From: Mytilinidion resinicola
Lineage: Eukaryota; Ascomycota; Dothideomycetes; Mytilinidiales; Mytilinidiaceae
Assembly (NCBI RefSeq): GCF_010093595.1
Contig: NW_022985438.1
Coordinates: 2,154,377-2,218,376 of the forward strand
DNA: 64,000 nt
Direction of reading: 5' to 3'
Part shown: in pieces, positions 33,571 through 47,500 of the stretch
Numbering within the stretch: position 1 is the stretch's first letter
Layout of the letters: each line of letters begins with the position of its first letter
Position numbers and translations under genes: made by a program
Notes under the pieces: model-generated
What the model was told of the DNA's origin: nothing
Databases searched by the model: none
The model's input: only the letters and a program-made list of their open reading frames with translations

Positions 33571-34898
33571 TCACGTTTCGTCCGCACTATTTGGAGCTGC
33601 AATCCTTTTCCCTAGGACCATATCAATAGCATTCAACAGCTCTTTTCCGCCGGCTTTGCTAGGCTGAATACTGTACCAAGCTACCATGTTGTCCGGCCTT
33701 ACCAGTATGGCTCCACCGTTATCGATCTCCCTCCGCAATACCCACTGACCGTCATAATCCCCAAAAAGTTTCGAATCTCTCACTTGAGTTCGAGACTTCA
33801 CATCATTATTCAAGTCACCACGAGCTGCTGTAATGTCTCAGTAGGCCAAAGGCCCAGCGCTGACCACACACCACAAACACCACTCAGACAATCTGTCCTC
33901 ACTACGCAACGTCAAAAAGCATTTCACACGCAAACATAACAGCAAAAACAATCATATGTAGATCGATAATAGTTATAATGGCGAGGAAAACCCTCCTCGG
34001 GTCAAAAACCTCTAAATATCCAGCCAAATCCACAAGAATCTCATCCGCCTGACGATCTCAGTTCCATCTAAGTATCTGTGAACACGCTGCCCCGCCGTGG
34101 AAGGGTCGAGATAGCATAGTCTACAAGAGCCGGGTTTGTGCCTTACATATACAAAGTATATAGTGATACATGGAATGAGACCTTGATTTTTGGAAGTGGA
34201 AGGAGGGAATGCCCGAAGGCGAAAAAGAGAAGAGAGGACGGGAGGAGGGCGAGTTTAAGTAGATTTTCGCAGAGGGGGATGAGTCAGCGGGTGGAGTGTG
34301 GTTCCGTGGTAGTATGGAGCTCCTGGGCTCGTGATGACGAGGCTATGTTGAGTCTAGAATATTCGAATCATGGTAGAGAGGGATAGCCGTAGAATTGTGA
34401 CGAATTGCGGATATGATGATGCTACGAAAGCCCTAAAAGAGTAGGGTCGTAGCAGAAGAGAGATGCAACCTGCGCGATAGAAATACTTGTCTTTGACATA
34501 TGGCTCACGATCTCTGCAGCCTTCACCCAAATGCCCTTATGCTGAAAATCCGCCTTGCCTGCCCCCACCAGGTCGTGTGTGGAAAGTAATTCTCTACCGT
34601 TTTCCAGCCACACGTGTGGCAGTCTATGACCCGGCCTCGTTGTCGGCACGTATGTCCTACCAGTTGGATCACTCTCCAGCCTCCATGACCCATCCTATAC
34701 CACCGCTCTACTTTCATAAATATACTCGAGCTCTATGTCACGCACCGATAATTCAATATCGTACAACTCGATGGCGCGTTGAATCTGTGTCAGCTCAGTT
34801 CTAGCCCACGGCGTATCCTCAAACAGACTCTTGAAGCTCGCCACATTCGCTTCCTTGTTCCCCGGCAAAAATCCGATGGCTGCATTGAACACGTTCAT
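33571..34898 (-). pseudogene. C-terminal relic of an aromatic-ring FAD monooxygenase
   Basis: Three blocks in order on the minus strand. From 34898: FNAAIGFLPGN, then DIELEYIYESRAVV, ended by TAG at 34695-34697. Continuing in the same frame to 34422: PTTRPGHRLPHVWLENG and LLSTHDLVG, the hallmark PGxRxPHxWL segment of phenol-hydroxylase/TfdB-type flavoprotein monooxygenases. At 33571-33813: QWVLRREIDNGGAILVRPDN then MVAWYS, the GAxLVRPDxxVAW strand of the thioredoxin-like C-terminal domain. The N-terminal FAD-binding GxGxxG half is absent, and about 600 bp without coding character separates blocks two and three. It lies 0.7 kb beyond the 3' end of the HR-PKS, so it may be a lost tailoring enzyme of the cluster. 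Confidence 0.72.
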
Positions 34899-35596
34899 GT
34901 GCCGGAACTTGAATAGCGCCCAGTCACAGTTACGACACCCGACGGGGCGGCGCTCAGCTTCGTAAGAATCATATCTGAGGAGGCCCGAAGAGCTCTCAGC
35001 CTCGTCAAAAGTGTCGTTTTACAGTTTTTGTCAACGCACCAGAACAGCTCAAGTGGTGCTAGGTAAGTTTACACAAGCCTAGAAAGGGAGTTTATCTAAA
35101 CCATACGAGGTTTTAGCAAGAGAAACAGATTCGTGGACCGCCGCTTTTTCTTCAACGAACCCTGACAGATAGCCACATAGCTTGTTTATTTCAAGCAAGG
35201 AAGCAATGTGAATCTACTACATCGGAAGTGCCGTTTAGCACGATCCAAACTATTAGTCCTCGGGTAGCCCATTGCCGCTCCGGAGCATATGGTCTTTGAA
35301 GCACAATGTTTCAGACTCGGTATGTTTTGTAAGAGGCATTTTATCGCTAATACGCTATTGGTGCAGGAGCATCGTAGTTCAGCTTGCACTCGATACCAAA
35401 GCAAAAAACGTTCCAACTTGGTTCTTTCACCGGATTTTAAGCAGGCTAGGACATGCGTTGAGCTATAAATGCTGCTAAGAACGAGCTCAGCTCAAACCTA
35501 GGCCATTTTTTCAGTGATACTTCTTAGAAATTCTTCCAGATCACGTGACGTTTCGACTGTTAGTCCAGCGGGACCCACCTCCTTGGTTTCCTGAAC
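34899..35596. other. intergenic, 3' side of the HR-PKS gene
   Basis: No gene or repeat recognised. An extension of the monooxygenase relic may reach about 34,940, where in-frame CDWALFKFRHMNV precedes it. Confidence 0.4.
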
Positions 35597-38500
35597 CTAC
35601 TTGCCGCCCACAGCCTTCGCCGCCAACGCATCAATAGAGAGATTGCTCAAAATATCGAAGACAGGAACATCAGCCTGCAGCGTCTCCTTAAACCAACTCC
35701 GCATTTCAATCGCCACCAAAGAATCCACTCCAAACGCATGCAACGGCTTATCCGGATCGATGTCCTCGATGCTGAGGGCAATCATATCAGACAGTCTTCC
35801 GCAGATTGCCTTGCTCGCAGCAGACTGAGTGTGCGTCGGAGTGTTAGCAGATTCAGGCTTCGCCGTAGCGGGACTCGGGGTCGCATCAGTAGTCGCAGCT
35901 TGAAGAACTGGGCCTTTCTCAACCGCGTGGTTCGGGCGCTTTAGATGCCTAAGCAAAGGCCGAGAAAAGAATTTCGGCCGGACAACACCTTTGCGGTGCA
36001 TCTCTTCTTCGGTCATGATACCAGCAACAAGCTGAGCTTCCCTGGACTCTTTGATCTCACGGCTTGGATCGCAGTAGTAGGCTAGCAACGCATGAATGTA
36101 GTCTTCGGGGATAGGCTGCATGCCGAGCGACCGCATGAATTTGTCAGCGCCTTGGTGTTCGGCCGTGTAGCCTACTCCTTCAACGATGCCCAGGTCAATG
36201 GAGACGGCTTTTTTTCCCATGGCGACTTTGTATCGTGCTAGCGCGTCTTGATAGGCGCACCCGAAGGCGTAGTTGGATTGGCCGCTGGCTCCGATGATGC
36301 CGCATACGGAGGAGAGGAAGATGAAGAAGTCGAGGTCCGTTGGAAGGTGCTTTTCGAGATTGATGGAGCCTTGGACTTTGGACTTAAGCGTATCGTTCCA
36401 CTGGTCTAGAGATAGGTTTTGGAACATTGCGGACTTTCCAAGGTTAGTTCGCATATCTGCCTACGAGATGTGACAGAGTGACTTACCTTCAGAACCATGG
36501 ATGCTTGGATGCAGCCTTTGATAGGGGCCATGCGTTCTTGAGCTTGCTGCAGGACTTCACGTACCACCTCCTCATCGCTAATGTCGCACTTGGGCGCGAA
36601 AACGGAAATACCGGAAGCTTTGAGACTGTCCACGAACGACTTTGAGTTCTCGCTTTCTCCCCCTTGCCGAGAGAGTAGGATGAGGTTTCGAGCGCCTTCA
36701 GATACCATCCATTTTACAATACTTCTTCCTAGACCGCCGAGACCACCTGTAATGAGGTATGTCGCCTGTGCATCGAAAGGAAGATTTTTCGATGCTATGA
36801 GAGTTGACGCATCGTTCTCCGAGTTAAAAGACACTACGACCTTGCACGAGGACATCCGGCTGTCTACGTCCTGGAAGCCGTCAATGAACTGAGACGCAGA
36901 ATAGACGTTGGGGTGTCCTAGTGACACAATCTTCTTCTTCTCAATCATGTCCATCACGGTAGAGAACACCCTAGTAATCCTCTCTCGATCCTGGAAGAGA
37001 TCAATGAGGTCTACGCGTGCAAAGAAGACGTTCTTCTTCAGATCTTTTGGAACAGGTAACGAACCCACGCTTGAGGCATCCTCATTTGGACTCCCTACCT
37101 CAACGACGCGGCCATAAGACGCCACGCACTCCCACGATGTCCGAAGTCCTTCGCTGTCCAGGGAGCTGAACACTAGATCAACGCCGCAACCACCAGTGAG
37201 TCGTCTGATATCCTTGGAATAGGTACTAGCCTTACGGCAGAAAATGTGTGACACGGGAATCCGGCATAGATCGTAGACCAGATTGACCTCTTGCTCTGTT
37301 GCAACTGTGACGAAGACGTCTGCGCCTGCGAGAACGGCGAGCTGAATGGCAGCTTGGCCCAGTGCGCTGGATCCGTCGTGGACAAGAACTGATTCCCCTT
37401 TCCGAAGCCGTGCACAGTTCGTAAGCGTATCGTATGCCGCAATCAAACTGAAAGGCATGGCAACAGCTTCTTCGAAATCAATGCCGTCGAGGATCTTGTG
37501 CGTTAAATACGCGGGAAATCGATTCCGAGATCTTACCTTGCCAGTGTTCGAAAGGGCAAGGACTTTAGCACCAATTTGGAAGAGTTGTTTTGCATTTCTG
37601 CCCACTTGAGTGACAACTCCGGCGTATTCACGTCCGATGGGTGAGCGAGATATCTGGGCCCAGTTTATTGAAGAACCTCCAGATTGGATACCAATAGCTT
37701 TTGTCTCGATCTCGACGTCGTCATCGCCAACAATAGGATTGTAAGAGGTATCTAGGTCAAATCCTAATGGCGTCTCCTTGGATTCGATGTGAAGCTGGAG
37801 ATTTTTCGCTGGTAGCAGTCGACTCACGCAGAGTGACCCGTTTATCTCCGCGATCTCTTCGCTGTAGCCCCTCGTCAGGACAGCCGGAGTAGTCCTGAAG
37901 TAGTTGTGTAGTACTGTCCAAGCATGCTGCGAAACCCGTTGCACGTTCTTCACATCTTCCAGTGCGAGGGTGACAGTTCGAAGGCCTTCGCTTTCTGAGA
38001 GTATAGAACGAGAAAGCCCAATGATAGCGTCTTGTTCGAGCGTATCAGTATTTGAGCTACTTCGTTGCGTCACCCAGAGTAGCTCTTCCACGTCTCGAAA
38101 GACCTTTTTCAGGTTATCGAACTCCTTCTCTACCGGATTTTGGAAGGAAAATCGATCCATCGTCTGAAGAAAGAGGCAAGTAGATCCAGAAATCCCATGA
38201 GGAGAGTCTGCGCTTGTTATGGTGACTTGCAGCCCCGCTTTTTCTGCCAGGTCCTGAATTGACGAGGCTATCGAGTCTTGCAGAGTTGATGCTTCTGTCC
38301 TCAAAATTACCAAACTGGGTTTGGAAGCCTTCTCTCCGTTGACTAGTTGGTCCGGACAAGCATCCGAGATAATCGCACTACTCAAACAGGACGCCGGGTC
38401 TGCACCGTCAATAACGAGATCGGTTCCTGTGAAGCGGTTCTTCCGGAGCAGTTCGTCCCACTTGTTGGCTGGGACTAGTGGACCCCATTCCCGGAACGAT

Positions 38501-41500
38501 TCGGTTGAGAGCCACCATCCGTGTAGGAGCCCGAAAATGAAAGACGTCCTCATCAAATTCGGGCTAATGCCCTCGACGAGAATCAGTTTGCCGCCAGGTT
38601 TCAGAAGCTTTCTTGTGTTGTTGAGCGTCGTGGACAAGCATCGCGTAGCGTGGAGAACCTAGAGCCATTGAGTATCATTCCTGAAATTTGAGTCTCCCTC
38701 GGGGCAGTACTTACGTTACTGGCGACGACTAGATCATACGAGCCCACTTCGAAACCTTGGTCTCTGGGCTCCCTGTCTATATCCAAGGTTTTACACAAAA
38801 ATCCGTCCCTGCCAAAGTTCTTCTTAGCCGCACCAAAGAATGCGGGAGATATATCCGTAAACATATACTCTGAGAATCGCGCTTCTTCGCCATATTCCTC
38901 GTCACCAAGCTCGGCGATTTTGCCTCCAAGTGCGTCTAGAACCACCTTGGTCATGCCTCCCGTCCCGGCACCGATTTCTAGCACCTTCATGTGAGGATTC
39001 ATGTGGGCCATCCAATCGACATATTTTTGAATACCATTCTGTACTTCGGGAGGAGGATTTTCGCAGCGATAATAATCCGGCAGTGTTTCGTCGGAGAAGA
39101 GAACTTGCAAAGGATCTACCTCGCCTCGCATGATTGGTAGCAGCACTCTGGAGAGCCTGACAATCAACTTTCCCTCTGGTCCGAAGGATTCTACCTTTTT
39201 CCACAGTTGCTCTCGGGCTTCAGGACCATTCTTCTTTGTAGCGAGCAACGACTTCCAGGAATCGGATCCTTGCCTCAAGTTAACCTGATGTCGCATCCAC
39301 TCTAGATGCTTCTGATAATGTGCGGGTTGTGCCGGAGACGTCAATCTCGCATCGCCCATCGCCTCCAGGACTTCTAAGATAGCGAGAAAGCATGTGTCTT
39401 CGGTGAGGGAAACCCTTTCGGACTCCTGGGGTTGAGGCTGCGCCTGACATGAGAGGACGGCTGAGGACTTCGAATTAGACGAGAGAAGGTTGACGTCAGG
39501 TTTCCAATCCACGTGGTAAAGTGAGACAGGATATTCATTCTTCTTGGTGACAGGACTCTCGCTTCCGATAGATGTGAGAGTGAGGTCACCGACTAAGAAG
39601 GGTCGCTCGCTGTCCTTCCAGAGAGATGTGTAGTTTACCGTATGGTTTCGTGATCCATTCGGATAGGATTGCGCAGAGACTTGGACGACAGAGTCACGAT
39701 AGTTGTGTCGCGAGACGTCGGCTGAAATCCAGAGTTCCTTCACTCCCGTGGGCACGAGTGTAGGGATATGTTTCTGGCCACCTTGAGCTATGCCCAGAAA
39801 GGCAATTTGGATGATGCAATCCAACGCAGCAGGATGAATAAGGCACGGAGACTGGGATCCAGTTTTGCTTAGGGCAACCCATTGCTGGATATCGACGTCT
39901 CCAATGCCTTGACTCCCATCTCCCCAACGGATCTGGTCGGCCGCCTGGAAAAATGGGCCATAGTCGAGACCTGAGTTCCGCAAATGGGTATAGAAATCGC
40001 CGCGCACCACTGAGGAACGGCAGGACTGTGATATTTGTGTGTGCTGTTCAGCGACACGTCGGTGAGAGTCCGGATCAGTCAATCGGTACTCTACAGCAAT
40101 AGAGCCGCGGCAGCATTGGGCCCATTCTCCAAATTCGTACAAGCATAGGCGGAAGTCGTACCAAGTGGCAATCTGGTGGCTGCGTTCTTCATCCTTACGT
40201 AGGAAAAATTGTGTTTCCACTCCACGGTTAGTCTCAGGCACCATAATACTTTTACTGAACACAGTGTTCTCGAAACGGTATCCTTTCGGGTGAAGTTTGG
40301 GGTTTTCAAGCTGCCGCGCAGCTTCAATGGCCATCACTAGCATGCCGGCTGCCGGATAGACACAGGCTCCAGAGACCTTTTACCGTAAGTTAATGAGGGG
40401 AACGAAGCGCCTAGCAAATAAACGTAGACAATCTAGAGACGGTGATGATCGGGATATTACTCACCTTGTGGTCTTTGACAAAAGCCTTTTCTTCCAGGAC
40501 AATCCTATTATTCCATTGGGCCTCGAGGGGATTCCAATCAGAAACGGGAGTGCCGAGAAGATCGTTATGGGGAAACCTGCGATTTCTGTACCCTGTACTA
40601 GCGCGGCTCTCCAGCCAGTACTGTCTTGAATGGTCAAACGGATATTGAGGGAGATCTGCCAGGACCTTGCGCTCCGGCTTCGATTTTGGAGAATTACTAT
40701 TGACTGCTGCAACGTCGACAGGGTAGCCTAGGCAGTAAAGCCTACCCGCCATAGTCAATGCTGTGCCGATTGCGGGTTGCTCCCTGGAAAGCACTGAAGA
40801 GTAACATTTCTCTACGTTCCAACCCATAGGGAGGTTTTCCTTAATCGCGGACTTCAATGTCGAATGTGGCCCAATTTCAACGAAATGGGTATCGTTTTTG
40901 GCCTCCTCTATATTCAACAGAGAAGAGAGGCCGCGCATTCCATCTGTAAACCGAACCGGGCAGATAAGGTTGTCGACCCAGTAGTCCGGCGCGGCAATCT
41001 CCGCAGCATCAGATTCAGGTCCGAACTGGGTTCCGCGGACACTAGACATGAAGAAACATCGTGGCTTTCGTGATTTATCAGCGTTGTTTTTGTTATAATG
41101 TGAGTCTTGAATGAGTGCCCGATAGAGGTTCGCCGCTGTCTGCATGTGTTCCGCGTTATGATAGGCGATACCGACATTCAACTTCTTCGCCATGATATTT
41201 TCCGCCTGCAGCAACTGCTCTAGCCTATCGATCTCGCTATCATCGCCGGATAGAGTCAGATTTTGCGGGCTATTGTAGCACGCAACTCGGAGCGCGCCAT
41301 GCTTGGATTTCCTGGAGCTGGCGGCATTGGAAAGTGTTGCTTCGCATTTATCAGGCGACATGCGAACCGCGATCATCCCTCCACGATGGAGATCAGTTTG
41401 TATTGTCGCCGCCACAGCGACGCCGCGGAAGAAAGCCAGTTCGAGGGCATGGGTTTTAGATATGATACCCGCACAGAATGCAGCAGCGACTTCGCCAGAA

Positions 41501-43907
41501 GAATGGCCGACCACAGCGAAGGGTTCGATGCCCCAATGGGCAAGCAACTCAATCAAAGCAATCTGGATAGCTGTGCAGAGCGGCTGACAGAATTCCGGGC
41601 GATCTATTTCAGAGGACTTGCTAGTATGAGACTCGTCGTATAGCTTGTCTGGATAGAGCACGTCAGATCAACAAACGAAAATACATGAAGGCAAGAAAAC
41701 ATTAAATTACATACCTATGACAGAAAATTGGCAACCAATCTCGTGAAGTACGGCATCGGAAACTTCAAGACTTTGTCGGAAAACGACGTGAGACATGAGT
41801 TCTTTTCCCATGTTTGGCCACTGCGCACCCTGTCCAGTAAACACGAAACAGACTCGCAGTTTTGGGTTCACTCTGATGGCGGTGGCGAAGTCTAGGTTGC
41901 GAAGATTCTTAGGTCCATTGCAGACGGAGAAAGTCCGCCACGGGAGATGAGAGCGGCGCTGAGACAGCGTACCGGCGAGATTTTCGAGATACTCGACGTC
42001 TTCCTTTGCTTCATTGGGTGTTCTTCTTTGAAAGTATGAGTTGTAAGCTTCACGAAGACGCTTTATGCCGCCTTCGTCATAACCAGACCATATGAGCAAT
42101 TTCGATGTTTGGGTACCTATTACAGCTCTGATCGGTGATTTTCGGGTCCGCAAATGCACATTCCCCTGAAGGTTGTGTTCCTCGAGGAAAGATTCTGCAT
42201 CATCAATAACTGCGTGAGCGTTTGTCCCACCAAAGCCGAAGGAGTTCACGGAAGCGCGACGCAAGCCCTCGCCCGGCCATGGAACCTGTCGAGTGGGGAA
42301 GTAAAGGCCCCATTCTTCCTGTATAGCCGGATTCACTCGATCAAACCAGATGTTCGGTGGGATCGATGCATTCTCGAGGACGAGAATTGTTTTGATTACG
42401 CCTGCGAGACCGCTCGCGCCCTCGAGGTGCCCAATATTCGATTTCAATGCACCAACATACAAGGGGCTATCACGTTGTTGAGATTGATTGAACACGGTTG
42501 AAATGGCCTCGGCCTCCAGCGGGTCCCCCACCGCCGTTCCGGTTCCGTGTGCCTCGAAGTATCTGCAGTATTAGTTAGCTGCGGTGGTCCACGCTAAAGA
42601 CATTGAACGATTCCGGAAAGCTTACCGCGTGCGGGACATGTCTAAGCCAAAGCGGCTGTATACGCCACGCATCAAGGATATTTGAGCCTCGCTACTTGGT
42701 TGAGAGATTCCTGGCGTTCGGCCGTCTGAGTTTACCCCGGTCCCCCGAATAACAGCCCGGATGGTATCTCCATCCCGAATAGCGGATGAGAGCGGCTTGA
42801 TGACCAAGCTAGCGATACCCTCACCGCGGGCATAGCCGTTTGCACGTTCATCAAAGGCGAAGCACTTTCCGTCTGGCGACAGGAAATTCAGATTGGATAG
42901 GCCAGCCGTATTCTCAGGGGCAAATATGAGGTTGCTGCCACAGACGAGACCCTTTGGTGTACCGTAAGCGGCTGTATGGTGTGTCTGGGTACAATCTGGT
43001 CATTTTAAACGAAGAAACGCTTACCATGGTTGTTTCTCCTGTACGGAGGCTTTGGCATGCCAGATGAAGAGCAACCAAGCTGCCGCTACAGGCTGTGTTG
43101 ACTGCTACACTGGGGCCATTGAGATTGTAGAACCAACTGACACGATTAGCTAGTATTGAACTTGCGCTTCCGGTGGCATGGTAAGTGTTCGGAATTTCTA
43201 TGTCCTTGTGAACCATAGTCTCGTGGTCATTATAAAAGCTGCCCACATAGACAGAGGTGTTGGAGCCATTCACGTGATCGAGGGACAGGCCGGCTTGGGG
43301 CAATCGTTAGTGTCAGTGCGTTTAGAGACTAGTGGATGTGATGAAGTGGAAGCAGCGCACCGTTCTCTAAAGCATGGTATGTTGTTTCCAAGAGCCAACG
43401 CTGCTGTGGATCCATGCATTCTGCCTCGTGGGGTGTAATAGAGAAGAAGGGCGCATCAAAGCGATCCAGAGGCTCGTCAATAAAGTGTCCGTACTTTGTC
43501 CTAATCTGATAGCACGTTTAGCACATATCGTCCACTTAGCATTTTGAAGTATGGAGCTAGAGCCGACTAACAGTTCCGGCCTTGGGGCCATTGGTCTTTG
43601 ATCTATAGAATGCTTCCGCGTTATACCGGTCCACGGGTACCTCGGTGCGAGCCGAAGCACCACGAGTGAGGAGGTCCCAAAAGGCAGAAGGGGTAGATGC
43701 TTGCTGAGGAAATTTCAAGGCAAAGCCAACTACGGCGATTGGTTCCGCATTTGTGGCGACATCCGTGGTGTTGCGCACTTCTGGCTTGATCTCCTTGAGG
43801 CCAGAAGGATAACCATTGGACCTTTGTTCACCATTGACCTGAGGCGTCTGGTGGGTAAGGTAGGGTAAATTCTTATTGACAGGTCCGTTCCTATTGGATA
43901 GGGCCAT
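35597..43907 (-). CDS. highly reducing polyketide synthase (KS-AT-DH-MT-ER-KR-ACP)
   Basis: Iterative type I HR-PKS. Nine exons join in phase: 43572-43907, 43361-43505, 43025-43293, 42626-42951, 41715-42562, 40465-41648, 38715-40376, 36487-38658 and 35597-36433, giving 2592 aa. KS has Cys229 in VNTACSGSL plus EAHGTGT and [10 protein letters not shown] has [16 protein letters not shown] has His about 1035 (VKDHKVSG) and HPAALD near 1245. The C-methyltransferase has [10 protein letters not shown] near 1499. ER reads [13 protein letters not shown] near 2013, departing from the usual GGVG. KR has [12 protein letters not shown] near 2221 and the S/Y pair in FLSSVCG...GQSNYAFG. The ACP has FGVDSL near 2550. 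It lacks any release domain, as expected for a PKS that hands its chain to a partner. It is transcribed divergently from the NR-PKS, suggesting co-regulation. Confidence 0.95.
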
Positions 43908-44556
43908 GACATCGGAGAGGGCTCATAAAACTGCAAAACCAACAGCGTCGAGCAATATCGAACTTCAACGTGGTGATGCACAGGCTAGTATGTACGTCAA
44001 AGATGCTAAGTGCAGAAAGGGGCCGAATTCCCGGGCATATTCTTGCCGCCTTTGCCCTGGCTCCGGTGACATTTCCGGCTGGTAGAGTAATAGCTGCGGC
44101 GCGGAGAGTTCGCAGAGAAAAACTGACATACTTGCCGGATGCCCGGTGGATGGGTGAAGGGTGCAAGGTGAGCAGAGAGGGCGGCGCAGAGGTCCAATCG
44201 AGGACCATTGTATCTAGCTCCTTGGCAAGGCTTGTCTCCACTTCAGAACGTCTTCCAACCTTGAGACCTGGTTTACAGCCTCCGTGGCCATGCTTGGAAC
44301 GCTCCGTGCCGTGACATCTCCCGGCGCAATTATGCGTTTACTCATCTTACGCTCTCTGCTTTTCCGCCCCTCGTGTAACTCGGGCGCGCGGGCTCTTACT
44401 ACCGCCAAGGAATATTGGAATCCACCGGGCAAACCCTCCGGGCGAGTCGTCTGCTCGTGTCACAGACATCATGGCGTTTCACATTATACTATTTCCTCCA
44501 TTCGCCTTTGATTGCACTGGCTGCAGTCTGGACGCGTTCAATGCGAAACAACGAAC
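43908..44556. promoter_or_regulatory. divergent promoter shared by the two PKS genes
   Basis: 649 bp separate the HR-PKS and NR-PKS start codons. GC-rich triplet repeats that could bind a Zn2Cys6 factor occur, for example CCGGATGCCCGG (44136-44147), CCGGTGACATTTCCGG (44063-44078) and CCGGGCAAACCCTCCGGG (44428-44445). None matches the AflR consensus TCG-N5-CGA exactly, so the operator is not identified. Confidence 0.55.
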
Positions 44557-47500
44557 ATGTCAAAGCAAATCTCTGCAGCATTTTTCAACCCTCAGTCACG
44601 TGCACCGACCCCTGAATACCTCAGCGGACTGTACTCTTTCCTCAGCCATCACCCTCACGGCAAGACCCTCCTTTCGCACGTGGCCACCCTGGGAACCATA
44701 TGGCCTATATGGGCTGCCGCGAGAGAGGAAGTGCGCACTCTTCCTAATGGCCTGCCGTACCTGAACGTGCTTGTGGACTGGGCCAAGGGTGGGCCCTCCG
44801 CGCCTGTTTCTGAAGCGAGAAGCGGCGTGGTCGCACTCCCTTTACTTACTATGTAATCCCAACTCTATCTCCATAGACATTTCAAGGCTGATAGTCGGGC
44901 ACCAGCCTGCAGTTGGGCCAATACTTTCGCTATCTTGAGTTCAACGGCCTCTCGCATGCCCAATTCATCAGCCAAACCCGCGATGCAGGAGGTATCCAAG
45001 GCTGCTGTGGGGGCGAGCCTCCAGCTCTGTCTATCGCCCTCGCCAAAGACGAAGCTCAGGTCGTTGAAAACGCCGCCGTCTTTCTTCGCCTGCTGGTGGG
45101 AGTCGGGGCTTACATTGAGGCAATGGATGATTGGACTTCATCGGAGCCTACCATTATCGCAATTCGACTCAAGCATGAAGGAATGGGTGATGAACTTATG
45201 CGGAAGTTCCCTGGAGTAGGTAGCCATCCCTTGACGAGAAGAAAGCGAGCTCATATTTTTACTTGCAGACGTATGTCTCAGCCATCACAGAACCCAAGTC
45301 GCTTAGTTTCGTGGGCTCTGCGGACGCTATTGCCCGGCTCTACGATTACTGCTGTGAGCAAGGTCTACCAGCCGACAAAATGGATGTTACCGGAAAGGCA
45401 CACAACCCGGAAAACTCCTACCTCGTTCCAGAGTTTCTCGATGTGCTCACGCAGAATCCGTCCCTTTTCAAGATACCGGATATGAGTAAACTTCAGGTGA
45501 CAGTACGATCGAATCGAACCGGAGAGAAGCTTTCGGATGATTCCATCATAGAAGATTTGATTATCATGATGCTTGCGGCGTGCTGCGATTGGTATGCTCT
45601 GCTATCACGGGTAGCGGAGGACATGAAGGCTTCAGGACGACCATCTCATCACATGGTAATCTTCGGACTCAACGATAGTGTCCCGCTTTCCCCATTCAAT
45701 AAGCAACGCTTGAAGATCTCCAAATTCAAAGCCCATGAACTCATTACGGAGATCTCAGGCAGCCAACCATTTGTAGAACCCCAGCATGTTCCTGTCGATC
45801 CTCCGATGGTTTCGAATACCGCTACTCAGCCATCCGCAAGAACCCACCGTGCGTCTATCAATCCTTCTACTTTCCCGAATACTGCCATTGCAATTGTAGG
45901 AGTGGCGTGCCGTTTACCTGGTGCAAATAACCTCGAAGAGCTTTGGGAATTCATTTCCAAAGGTGGCGATGCTCATCAGGAACTCCCAAAGGACAGAATA
46001 GACCCTGGTCGAAACTTCCGACTATCGCAAGATAGCTCTATGGGGAAGAATAGGTTTTTTGGAAACTTTCTCTCCGATATAAAAAGATTCGATAATTCGG
46101 TCTTTGGTATCAATCCCAAGGAAGCTGCTAGCCTGGACCCTCAGATGCGGATGCTTTTGGAGCTGTCCTACGAAGCACTGGAATCGAGTGGCTACCTTTC
46201 ATCACACGTTCGCAACGCAGAGGATGCTGTCGGGTGCTTCATCGGAAGTAGCTTGAACGAATACCACGAGAATACATCCTCTCATGCCCCTTCAGCGTAC
46301 ACTGCAACCGGCACAATACGCGCTTTCCTTTGCGGTAGGCTTAGCTATCAATACGGCTGGCAAGCTCCTTCGGAAGTCATTGACACTGCATGTTCATCAT
46401 CCTTGGTCGCTGTCAATCGAGCGTGTCATGCGATCAAGAATGGAGAATGCGATATGGCCATAGCAGGTGGAGCAAATGCTCTCACTACCATGACAAACTT
46501 TCTCGACTTGGGCAAAGCTGGGTTCCTAAGCACAACCGGACAATGCAAACCTTTTGATGCCTCAGCAGATGGGTATTGTCGTGCTGAGGGCGCAGGATTG
46601 GTGGTCTTGAAAAAGTTGAGTCAGGCTATCGACGCTGGCGATGAAATATTTGGCGTCATTCCAAGCATTGCGACAAATCAAGGCGGCACATCTACCTCTC
46701 TCACGGTTCCTTCTGCTCCTGCCTTGAAGACTCTATATCAAAATATTCTTCGAAAAGCCGGCTTGGAGCCTTCTCAAGTGTCCTATATAGAAACGTATGT
46801 CACTCTTTTCTTTTCACCACCAAAATATATTTCTTATCATATCCCTGCCTCTTTAATTTCTCACTCTCTATAAATCAGCATTATAGATTGCTTGTGCCGT
46901 TACTAATTGAACACATCTAGCCACGGAACGGGTACCCAGGCAGGTGACCCTATCGAAATGGACAGTATTCGGTCGGTTTTCGGGAGCGCATCTCGCTCAG
47001 TCCCTCTTTCCATTGGATCTATCAAGGGCAACATTGGCCACTGCGAGGCCGCCGCCGGCGTTGCAGGCCTTCTCAAGGTACTGGCCATGATAAAGTACGG
47101 AGGCATCCCACCACAAGCAAATCACAATCGGTTGAATCCTAAAATTCCACCGATCGGACCCGACGGTATGGAGATCAATCGGAGCCTGAGAAGCTGGGAT
47201 GTGCCACTGCGCACTGCTATGGTCAATAGCTATGGAGCCGGAGGATCGAATTGCGCGCTACTGTGCTGTGAGCTGCCGCCAGGCCGAACAGTAGCTACAA
47301 GACCACAGCACCCAGGAGTATCCTATCCCGTGATCATAAGCGCAGCTTCTAGGGCTTCTCTCATCTCTAATGCTCGAGCTGTTGCTGCCTATCTGTCAAA
47401 GAATGTGTCGCAGGTCGAATTGGCAAACATTTCTTTCTCGCTACAGCGAAGGAAACGACATCGATTTTGTTTTGATACATTCCCGGCAGATGTACCAAGT

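Noticed and set aside
43908..44556. AflR-type TCG-N5-CGA operator in the divergent PKS promoter
   Set aside because: Only a TCG-N8-CGA arrangement was found (near 43949); not the consensus spacing.
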